64,000 nt of DNA, from the NCBI GenBank assembly GCA_903813345.2, contig CAIIXF020000001.1, forward strand, positions 47,757,885 through 47,821,884, read 5' to 3'. The notes beneath the pieces are model-generated. The model saw nothing but the letters and a program-made list of their open reading frames with translations, searched no databases and was not told where the DNA came from. The translations under genes were made by a program, and so were the position numbers. This document shows, piece by piece, positions 36,901-47,400 of the stretch. This DNA comes from Owenia fusiformis. Lineage: Eukaryota > Annelida > Polychaeta > Sabellida > Oweniidae. Numbering within the stretch: the stretch's first letter is position 1; each line of letters starts with the position of its first letter.

Positions 36901-37358
36901 TCACACCGATAATCCATTGAGAGATAATAAACAGAATTAGAAGGAATTCTCATTTTCAGCATGCTATTGATCAGGGCTATTGATATTGTTGAGATACCTA
37001 GAAAACAGAGATTATTTTTGTTCGAATCAACATGTATTGAAGAGGTAGAAATAATGGCAGTCCAAAGCTGGCAAAACAAACTTGGTGTACTAGTCCATGT
37101 ATTATCTTGAGGATCTCAGGAACTGACAAAGCTATCCTGATGACATCCGTCATGGCTTAATAAATTATTTAATGTCACTCCCAGAACTTTACAGGTTACA
37201 ATAGCTAATAAACTTAGTATGACCCAAAATGTCGATTCCCGATTTTCTTAATAATGGCGTATTACAATTATGCCAAAAATATTCTCTGTCATGGATTAAT
37301 TTTTTTAGAAAACAAAAGGGGCCGGGTCCATTCTAGTACGCGTCTGGTCAATCCATGC
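33969..37358. other. Intergenic with inverted-repeat fragments
   Basis: 34190-34630 is a diverged partial copy of the inner part of the fold-back element at 61728-62600; both carry GTCGAAAATTGATGAT and TTTTCGACCTATTGTAATTG. 35200-35970 is A/T-rich low-complexity sequence. A palindrome lies at 36131-36386. 36434-36590 resembles the hAT-like MITE at 47702. No gene is recognised. Confidence 0.5.
36131..36386. repeat. Palindromic MITE-like repeat
   Basis: GAAACGAGGGAGGTTTTGCCTCG and its inverted partner near 36361-36385, with an inner ATGGCCGCGAATGAAAAAG / CTTTTTCATTGCGGCCAT pair, give arms of about 60 bp around a 130-bp centre. Confidence 0.65.
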
Positions 37359-39571
37359 TTATCCACCCACACAAGTTGTAGATATGACTCGCCCGTCAGA
37401 AGGACTATACAAGTAATATGTGTTACGCACAAAGATTGCCACATTGCCACTCGGTAACGGACTTATGGCAGTAATACCAGTTGGAGCTCCAATCCAAACG
37501 TTATCGGGATTAGGGTCACGAATGTGCATCACTGTCACTTCATTTACAGTATTCATAAAGTCTTGCTGAGTCGGTCTTACTGATTTAAAGACCCAGTCGT
37601 TCTTAAACAGATATGTTGTCTTTTCGTCATAGTCTAGTAGAGCGTCTATTTGTGACGGTGCGTTTGTACCAAAGACTTGTGTGAGGGTCTTAGGCCAAGG
37701 CTTCAAAGTCTCAGAAACATCAGTAAACGACATCGCACTGTTAACTGGATATACGTTGTTGCCTGAAAGTAAAATGGGGCCACCAATATAAGAGGTACTA
37801 CTGTATAACCAATTACATAATCCGAGAGTTTTTTAAAAAAGATCTTGGAGTAAAATAACTCAAGTCAGTAATTTATAATCTCCCAGAAAGGTTTGAATAC
37901 CGACTGAGTGTTCAAAACACATTACGAGTGATATAAGCGACGGGTAAATTATTCAAAATGCTCTTCTATTAATCTGATTGGTAATCTCTTTCTCATGGAT
38001 TTACGTATATTACTGAAGTAAATGTTCTACTGGCTGGTTAATTGAAAAATGCTTGAAAAGTAAAGCACGTATATCCTGCTTGGTTTTTTACCTCTGATAA
38101 AATAAAGGACATCAGTTGGGGGATCTACTCCCTGATCCGCTGACCTGTCCCACAGTCCGGTCTCACGCAGTAAGACACCGTCTATGTCACCTTCCCAATC
38201 CTCCAGAGTCATACCGGGACCCGTGAGAAATGATTCAACCGAGAAGGGGCTGGGTAAAACATCAGTTCCCTGCGGCATTGAATACGCCCATGATGTCAAC
38301 GTTTCAGAAGGAAAATAGTCCGTTGGATAAGTTGGATTCATTCTTGAGATCGCAAAGAGGTGATTATTATGGTAGTATGCGGCCTTTATATCAACCCAAC
38401 TATCTGGACATTGCTACAACAGAAAAATGGCGTAATAAACCATGCATGCATCTTCTTGAGATAACTGTATTAAGCTGTTATTTCATTAAATAATTAATTT
38501 GCGATAAATACCATATGCACGATATGCAATAACTTTAATTGATAGTTAATGGCAATTACTGCAGTTTATACACTTCAACTTTAAGAATCTAAGTAATGAT
38601 CAATTTTTCTTTCAATGACAAATACAGCCCTTCTATTTTTAAACGGCTATCCATCCAGTTTAATTATTCTGAAATCTGTTCAAAGCCGTTGAAATTGTTT
38701 TAGGGTCTAAGAAACGAAAAGAATAAGACGGATTTTTCTGTGATCGCGATGACTTGAGAAATGTAGATCCCTGAAGAAAAAAACGGCCACGTGTTGCATG
38801 CCCTCCACATATGCTACGGTTTCAAATCATTATATAAGGAAGTTCATGCCCTAACAGGTTGCTTCTTTTTGAAAAAAATAAATAATTAAAGTACATTACA
38901 GTTCAATAAAAGTAAGTCACATTGACATTGTTTTAGGGCTACTTATTTAAAATTCCTAAATCAGTTGGAAAAGTTATAAAAAGTATACTTTTTAATACAT
39001 AACAAACACTCCAATGCTTATAACTATATACAAAAATTCAAATCACGCGAAATGGTTGAAAGCATTTAATTTGCATATACCCATAACTAAATTAGCTCTA
39101 GAGCATAAGCAGAAACTACTGATAAAACATGTGAATTGGAAGCGTTTTAAAAAGTTGAAAAATCTGATACGAAAATGAATAATTTTTTAATAAAACAAAT
39201 AAAATTGTACTAACCGATTCCGATGGTGAAGATTTTTTCTCAATTTGGAAGTGCAAAAAACCAGGGGTGAAATCCAACCAAGTACAATCTATTGGTTTTC
39301 CCCGGTTGATTTGGCATTGGCGCGTAGACGTGTTCCCTCTTTTCTCAATATTGAAGGATCCACACCAGTTCCTCTCCAAGCAAATGTTCCCACATTCTAT
39401 CTTACCAACAACGCTATGAGTTTCTCCAATATGTCTTGTGAATGCATGATCTGGTGAACAGTTATGGTCCATAGAAAACACTGCGGTCCTCAAATAACAC
39501 GTGACTAGCGAGAAACAATGTGCGGAAATCGTAAATGAGATCCATGTAGTTTTGGCGATGTCAATCCCCAT
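37359..39571 (-). CDS. Secreted PAN/apple plus hemopexin-like protein, 360 aa
   Basis: Three exons (39571-39215, 38413-38092, 37762-37359) join in phases 0 and 1 to 360 codons plus TAA. Residues 1-33 include a hydrophobic stretch (WISFTISAHCFSLVTC) that can serve as signal peptide or anchor. Residues about 36-112 match a PAN/apple domain by cysteine pattern and the GSFNI and CQINR motifs. Exons 2-3 contain hemopexin-type blade strands: DVLYFIRG, IDALLDYDEKTTYLFKNDW, and NVAIFVRNTYYLYSP near the C-terminus. Such domains bind proteins or glycans outside the cell, so an extracellular-matrix or recognition role is plausible but not shown. The start codon is the first Met of the first exon. An additional upstream exon cannot be excluded. 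Confidence 0.72.
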
Positions 39572-40904
39572 GTTAACACCTCATTCCGTTTTACTATCAT
39601 ACGGCTAGTTTTTTGCGTTTCCCAGATTATCAGCAGTACATCACATTAAGCGCATGTAACCTTTTGTCTCATTAAAGACGATTTAGTATGATGCCAAAGT
39701 CGAATCTGATTATTATCTCATAAGAAATACACTTTAGATGATATGTTTAAATCTACTACATGACTAGGCGTTCACCCATAACAAGCGATACCGTGTTCAA
39801 CCAAGCACAGATTGCAAGTAATACACAGTACGCTCTGTGTTAATGATAGCTTCCGATCATAACTCCGTCGTATTGATTGTCCTGATCCATTCACTGACAA
39901 TTCTCTTCAAACACGATTTCGATAAATCCATAGATAAGTCCATGTCGTTAAGAATAGAACTGTTTCTTTATTTCGTGTACGGAATCTTGTGGCAATCTAA
40001 ATCTTTTATTTATCGCTGAGCAGATCTGGACTGAGCAAATGCTATTGAGACACTCGCACATGGTTACAACTATACACTTTCACTGTTCCACAGCTGAATG
40101 ACTCAAACTGCATGCGGTTAGTATCATTCAAGATGGTGGCCAAAATTTCTTTCGATTTGGACAAACCAACGGGTTCAGCTAAACTAAGTTGAATCTGGAT
40201 TCCAAATGTTTCGCGATGCAAACTAATAAAATTACAATTGTAAACAGCCAGGAAAAAATGCTCAGACACCCTCATTAAATATAGAGAATTTTAAAGAAAA
40301 CAGCTTCACTTAAAATGACTCTAACTGAAGTTGATGAAACATTAACTCAAACATGATATTCACCACCGATGACGCTAACTCGTATGACCCTGCATGTGTT
40401 CATTCCATAGAGTTAGTGTCATCCATCGTTTCAGTGAATGTTATTCCTACGTCATCATCAAGTTCAATTAGAGTCATAGTAAGTGAGGCCATTTTCTTTA
40501 AATTTCTCCAATATCACGTTTTCTTGTGGCGTTTACAATCGCTTCATTAATTTATTCATGAAGCTGTAGTGTTCCGGGTACCATGCGCTCTTTGATAAGC
40601 AAAATTAAGAGTAACACAACTAAGTAGGTTTGTTGTTGGCTATGTAATATGATGAGTAATTTTATTATGAATTACATAATGTTATATAACAATACTTTTT
40701 GCCGATAGGATAGCCGGTGAAATATCTGATGAAATCCAGATTCAAATTAGTTTGCTGAAATCGGAAGTTTATCGACCACCATCTTGAATGATACTACTGT
40801 GACTGCAGTTTGAATCATCTAGCAGTGGAACAGGGATTTTGTACGATTTTCTGTTAAATAAGTAAAACATTCTGTGAGAATCAATGACAGGCGTATGAAA
40901 AAAT

Positions 40905-41086
40905 CTTGTTGACGAAGACTTTTTGCCCTGCTTGCAGCGAGAAAGTGGACCAGTTCGGAACAATTGCATCAGCTTGTTTTGCAAGCAGGGGGAAATTCTT
41001 AGTCACCAAGTTTGGTATTTTTTATAAAATCAAACGCACGTCATTGAAACTTACGAGATGTAAATTGCATGTCATTGCATCATGTT
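40905..41086. mobile_element. Diverged fragment of the 53-kb/59-kb fold-back family
   Basis: Shares CTTGCAGCGAGAA, AAGTTTGG...TTTTTTATAAAATCAAACGC and AGATGTAAATTGCATGTCATT with the right arm of the elements at 52847 and 58869. Confidence 0.65.
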
Positions 41087-42298
41087 GAAAGAACCAAAGA
41101 GAAGTTATCCATACCAGTCAGTCTACTTTCCGAGGCTAGTTGCGTATACCAATGTGTAATGAACGTACAAATGTCCTATTTCATTGGGATTTGGACATCA
41201 CGTTTTGTAAGAATGGGTTTCAGGCACTGTAGATAAGCTAGTATGTATTAGTTATGACTGAGCAATCGCACATTTAAACTGAAATTCAATTAAATCAAAA
41301 TGTCAAATCGACAATTTTATATTGATCAATAATGTAGACTACGTGCTTATTAAGTTTTTCATCGGTATACAAAAAGTATAATCGCATCCCTAAAAATTAT
41401 ATTGTCGTCATTGGAATACCTGTGTTTAGAAAACATCAAGAAAACCTCAAAGAGCAAACATATAAAGCATCTAATATTGTGAATCACGAAGAAATCTCAC
41501 CGACATGTAATCAACAGGATGCCACTGCAGCAAGAGCAACACCATATAATTAGTGCTGCTAGCGACTGTTGAGACTCCGTGTGTTTACTAATACTCCGGG
41601 AGATAAATGGCACTCATGCAGCATTAATGAGCTTCATGAAGTTTAATTTACTCCTTGATCATTTCTTAACACCCAATGAAATATTTCTTCTTAATGTCCT
41701 TGCTCATTTATCGTGGTTTTATATCACTTATTTTCATAGTCTATACAGCAAAAAGATACATTAATAACGGTTTCATTTTAGAATGAAACATAAAATTCTA
41801 GCAAATGTTTGTCATCAATCAAGAAGCGAAATGCAGGTATATATTATATGTCTACTGTATGACTTAATTGGGTACAGTCCTCGTATACAGGGGTTATATG
41901 TATCGTAAGGGTTAAGATAAGGGTTTTATCGGTCCTCGCAGGGTTTAGATACAGGGCTTTGTTTTGGGGGGGGTGCAAGTGGTGGCCCATTCCCTCTATA
42001 AAATTTTGCAATTTTAAGATGCTATTTGGTGATTTCTGGGCACTTTCAAAGAATATCAGTATTTAAAATGAAATTTAAAAAAAAGAATTTAAACCCACCC
42101 TTCAAAACATTTTACAGTTTCAAGATGCTATTTGATGATGTCTGGGCATTTTTCAAGGGTCTGATATTGTTTACAATTTTAAGATGCAGTTTGCTGATTT
42201 CTTGGCACTTTCAAAGTGTATTAGTCAATTAAAAATAATCGGACCCCTCCTCTCATCTTGTCTTCGTACACAACTATAAAGAAGACACAGAGTGAACA

Positions 42299-43280
42299 GT
42301 ATCGCACCCTTGAATAAAATATTGTTTTCGGGATGAGAAATTAATATGGCCACCCTAGCATTTACTCAGACTGCTCAAAAACTAATCAGTTCGAATTCTA
42401 AGCTTTCTTATGAAGGAATATTTCTAAAAATCTCAGATGAATCCATGAGTTTGGCTAGAAACCTGTAGATAAGCCTCGACAAATAAGATTTTAGGACGGA
42501 AAATCCAATATGGCCGCCTTAGCATTTACCCAGAATGGTCCAAAAACAATTCACTTCGTATATTTTGTAGAAAAATCCCCGAAAATATCAGATGAATCCC
42601 TATAACAGTTTGGCTGGAAATCTGTAGACAAGTATCGACAAACAAGATTAGGACGGAAAATCCAAATTGGTCGCCTCAACATTTTTCCAGAATTCCCCAG
42701 ACTAATCAGTTGTTTTAGATTTTATACAGAGAAACATACTTGAAAATCTCAGATGAATTCATGGAACGGTTTGGCTGGAAACCTGTAGACAAGCTTTAAT
42801 AGACAACATTTTAATGACGGATAATCCAAAATGGCCACTTTAACATTTACCCAGAATGCTACAAAACTAAGCAGTTCTAAACTTCCATGGGTAGAAACAT
42901 CTCTGAAAATTTCAGGTGAATCGCTTAAACGGTTTGGTAGAACCTGTAGACAAGCCTCGACAGACAAGATTTCAGGACGTAAAATCCAAAATGGCTGCCT
43001 TAAAATATACCCAGAATGCCCCAAAACTGATCAGTTATAAAGGTTCATACGTAGAAACATCCCTGAAAATTTCAGATGAATCTACAAAACGATTTGCCTT
43101 GAAACCTGTAGACAAGCCTAGACAGACAAGATTTTAGGACGGAAAATCTAAAATGGCCGTCTTAATATTTACCCGAATGCCCGAAAACTAATTAGTTCAA
43201 AACTTTCATCCATAGAAATATTCATGAAAATTCCAGATGAATCCCTGCAACGATTTGGCTGGAAACCGACCCAGGGGTTG
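42299..43280 (+). repeat. Tandem array of about 160-bp units (six)
   Basis: Units carrying CCAAAATGGCCGCC, TTTACCCAGAATGC, AAACTAATCAG and GGCTGGAAACCTGTAGACAAG recur near 42347, 42506, 42661, 42826, 42986 and 43148. The left edge TATCGCACCC (42299) is the reverse complement of the terminus at 60740-60760. Open frames across the array are artefacts of the repeat. Confidence 0.85.
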
Positions 43281-43372
43281 GGTTGTGATTTCAAAACATT
43301 AATATGGTAAATATATAATATTATCGTATGATCTGTAAAACGAAGCCTTCTGATTGGTCAGTTCTTGTGCTG

Positions 43373-43599
43373 TACCAATCTGTATTGCTACTGAGATCGT
43401 CCCCATTGATCATCTCCGTCGCAATACAGAAAATATTGGTACGGATGGAACAACCTCAGTAGCAATACAGAGGATCACACGATAAAAACGTTATTGAATG
43501 ATTTGAAATCCAATACGGGATATATTCTGTCTCGATATTCTGTAGCAGAATTTCTCGAGCAGAATATATCCTGTATTGCACTTCAAATCATTCGATAAC
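43373..43599. repeat. Nested hairpins (MITE-like)
   Basis: An outer pair, CTGTATTGCTACTGAG (43382) with CTCAGTAGCAATACAG (43455), precedes a second hairpin at 43490-43599. Its 40-base arms (GTTATTGAATGATTTGAA...) are complementary to ...TTCAAATCATTCGATAAC. Confidence 0.75.
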
Positions 43600-44473
43600 T
43601 TAATAGTACCATCCAATGAGCATCTAGTGCCGACCGACTCTATTAATTAATGTAAGTATTGTAAATAAATAAAAATTAAATATTCAATCATAAGGAATGT
43701 GAATGGATACCGAAAAGTAAGGCCGAGTGGTGGTTTGCCACCTAAGACATACTGTATGATGGCCACATGCATGTGACCGATATGGCTATATCCAATTCTT
43801 AAAGCTTTGTACTCAATGAACTTAGAAGACCTAAACCTATAACATTTCAAGATAATCATCATCACTGATAATGATCCATCAGATGTAAATTATTCAAAAC
43901 TTAAAGGTCTCATAGTCACTTCTTATATTTATTATCGCAACAATATTCAACACAAGTTACATGAAACACGATCTTTTAAACACTTTGGTAAAGGTACTAA
44001 TTAATTATTAAAGATTACTCTAGTGAACTACCGGTGTGAAAGAAATGATGGTCCCCCAGGGATTATGGTCCCCTTTCTTAACGCCTCTTACTGACCCTGA
44101 TTGTGTACAAGATAATGAGGGAAAGAGTTGTATTTAGGACACCATATAAATCAATGGAGAGTAGGACCATAATTTGATAGGACCTTCTACCCTTTTTCAC
44201 CGGGACGCCATCAGTCAGTGGATACAGTTTTGTGAATGCTCTCGAGAATCTCATAGTCTCAATATGTTCTTCGGTGGCTACTCATTATGTTTGCTTGTAT
44301 AGGCATCATCATACCTTTTAAATGAATAAATGCAAAGAGCTCATCACGTCTCTGAGTATGAACCAAAATGGTGCGCTGTGTACCATCTCAAGTAGCTAAT
44401 CACATGTTGGTCTAACAGTAAATTGAAGAAGAATGGCTTTGAAGCCAAGCAAACACATATTGCCAAAACGTTT

Positions 44474-47400
44474 TCACGTTGTCTGTTTTGCATCTATAAC
44501 CGACTGCATGCGTTCCCGTCTCTTCTTTCTGATATCGGGAAGAAGTTTATTTTGAAAGAACGTTCTCCAGCGTTCTCCATACGGACTGAAGTGATTTCTC
44601 ATTGATCCATTCCCATGCCTGTTAGGTCGCCTATAATATGATCCAGGCAAGGAGGCACCACTGCCTGTAGTTGAAACTCGCTTTGATATCAACCAGTGAG
44701 TCTCCATCATTCCCTTACCCTAAAATGATAAATCGGATAAATCCATTTTCTTATAAGTTCTCATAACTAATTGAAAATGGACAGTCAGAAGATAAGATCA
44801 ATAGTTAAAACGTTAAAACATTTCCAACTCGATTTTGAATTTGTGATACTATTGCATGGCTACATGAGACTTACATTCTTCAAAGTTGCTACATCGAGTT
44901 TACACTTAGTGATGAAGAGAATTGATTTAACATCACAAATAAATAAATAAGATAATTTGGGAGACATTTGCTTTCCAATAGGTTTCCTGGTAACATACGT
45001 TCAATATCAACAAACGACGTTCTTTTACCACCTTCCTGAATTACATGCGACACATCGGGGACGCATGCGCCGCTTCGTACAAAAGGAAAGGTCGAAGAGA
45101 ATGATCGTCTCCAGTTTTCGAATGTGAATGTCTTTACAGGGTTGGCTAAACTTGTTGTAAAAACATGAGGACGCAATGACGATAATCTGGCGCTACTGTT
45201 TGATTATCATCGATTTCCATCGTAAAAACACAACATTTTGCAGTTTACAATTCTTTTTCACTTGGCATTTGAGATATTGAATAAGACTTCTTATTTAAGA
45301 AAATACGATTTGAAAAAGATATATATCAAGTCCAGCAGTGAATATTCACATTATCAGGAAGAATCTTGTATTGTGTTATTCTGACATTGACATATATGCT
45401 TACTGTATACGTTATTGCGTCTACATTTCATCCCTTGTAAAAAATGAAGGAGCGTTCCCTGGAATCGACAGTACAGTACTCATTCTTCATCAAAATCAAA
45501 TCAAGTAAACCATTATATATAAATTGTACAAACAAATGAGCAGAATACGATGACAATTAAATTGTATGACAGTGTGTACTCTTCTGAAGTTGCTTTGACA
45601 TTTATATCAAGCTAAAGCGAGGTCGATTCTTGTGTCAATAGTTAGAAAATAACAGAAACAATCCCAAAATCTTAATTTTAGAATTCTAGAAATGATAAAC
45701 CCTAAAACAACATATTTTTATGATTCTTTTCTTTTGCAAGAGTCAATTTGGTAGAGTATCAATTTCAATCTGTAGAGTCACGTTGTCACCTTGGCAACCA
45801 TTCAACGAATGACCTTGGTTGAGTTATTGGTTATATAATGCAGTGCAGTTATATGAAATACTGTGTTCGGATTAACTGGAATCGGACACACCTTGCTTAG
45901 CTTTGTGTGAATCCTTTCTTTAAGAATCTGATTTAATTATATATGCACAGTTCAAGGACTAAAAAAGAAAGATACGGTAAAACCTGTCTAACCGAACACT
46001 AAAAGTGTTCAGATTAGCAGGCGTTCAGATTTCAATGTCTATAAACGTGTAAGTAAATGGGAGAAAAGAAATTTGGGACCGAGAAAATGTGTTTAGGATT
46101 GGAGAGGTGTTCGGATGTACAGATTTCACTGCCTGCTGACCTGAACAGGATGACAGTGCATGGTCATACTGCGTTTCCATTGGTTAGGATGCCACAATGT
46201 ACGCTTATCACTGTAGCTATATGTGGAAGAGTATGTTAGACCATAGCATCATTGTACGTACCTTTATTTCGATCTTTCCTCTTGGAATCGTCACAAAACG
46301 TCCGAAGCTTTCGAGTAAAGTGTTGAGTTGCGCGCTTATTTGGATTCTTCCCGCTGTAACAAAATTCGACAATTTTCTATAGTCATTACAGATACAAACT
46401 AGAAAATAGCAACTCCACGGAGTAGGAAATCCCACCGAACAAAACTTGTTTTGATGAATAGTGGCAATCTTAAATATTTCTTGTTGAACTAAGCTCCTTT
46501 GTCCCTGGTATCAGTATATACATTTTAACCATACTGTACACCTGTATTTGAGTTATCAAAGATTACTTTTTTTTAAGAAAAATTGTGGCCATTTTGAAAT
46601 TCAGCTGCCATCTTGAAAGAGCTCTTTTGTTCTTAGGCATCAGCATATAACAATTGAAACAAATCCGTCAACTGGTATATTTGGTTATCAAAGATTTAAT
46701 TTTAACAACAAATGACAGCCATTTTGATAACTAGAGGCCATCTTGAAATTTCTTCTTGAGCAGAGATCCTTTATTCCTAGGCACCGGCATATAAAATTTG
46801 AACCAAATCTGTCTACTGGCAACTGATGTTTGATTTATTAAAGATTACAATTTTAACCAAAAATGATTGCCATTTTGAAATTTAGCTGTCATTTTGATAA
46901 TTTCTTCACAAGCAAAGCTCTTCTATCGCTAAATATCGGCACATAAAATTTAATCATATCTATCGACTATAATTTCAGTTATCAATTGCAAAAATTACCT
47001 TTTTGCAAAATTTGAACCAAATGCGTCAGTCGGTATTATTGCTTTATTTTACGAAAATGGTGACCATTTCGAAATTCAGCTGACATCTTAGAAATTCTTT
47101 TACAAACAGGGATCATCATTTGAACCAAATTAGTTCACTGACATTTAAGTCATTAAAGATCGCGTTATTTTATGGAAAATAGCGGCCATTTTGATAGCCA
47201 TCTTTAAAATTCCTTCTCAAACATCGTGGGTATCAGCATATAAAATCTGAACCGAATTCATCCACTTGTATCTAAGTTATCAAATATTACGTTTCTTAAG
47301 TAAACGGCAGCCATTTTGAAATCCAGGAGCCATCTTGAAAATCTATTCTTGAATAAAGCTGCTTTGTCCATCATCATATAAAATTTAAAGGAAATCGCTA

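Larger units (their letters stand above)
39572..44473. other. Intergenic with repeat fragments
   Basis: No gene is recognised. It holds part of a fold-back element (40905-41086), a tandem array (42299-43280) and nested hairpins (43373-43599). Open frames at 40042-40275 (minus) and 41579-41764 (plus) have no recognisable motif or convincing splice context. Confidence 0.4.

Noticed and set aside
40042-40275. 77-codon minus frame with several Cys and Tyr residues
   Set aside because: Ends in CGTVKVYSCNHV, which looks protein-like, but I could not connect it to any other exon or recognise a family.
44474-44710. GERWRT motif read at first as a P450 C-helix
   Set aside because: Upstream it reads [10 protein letters not shown], the closing motif of guanylate cyclases, and its phase fits exon 4 of that gene.
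44889-45176. 95-codon minus frame that at first looked like a mitochondrial P450 N-terminus
   Set aside because: It lies inside cyclase intron 3, has no P450 motif beyond chance, and is not needed for the cyclase frame.
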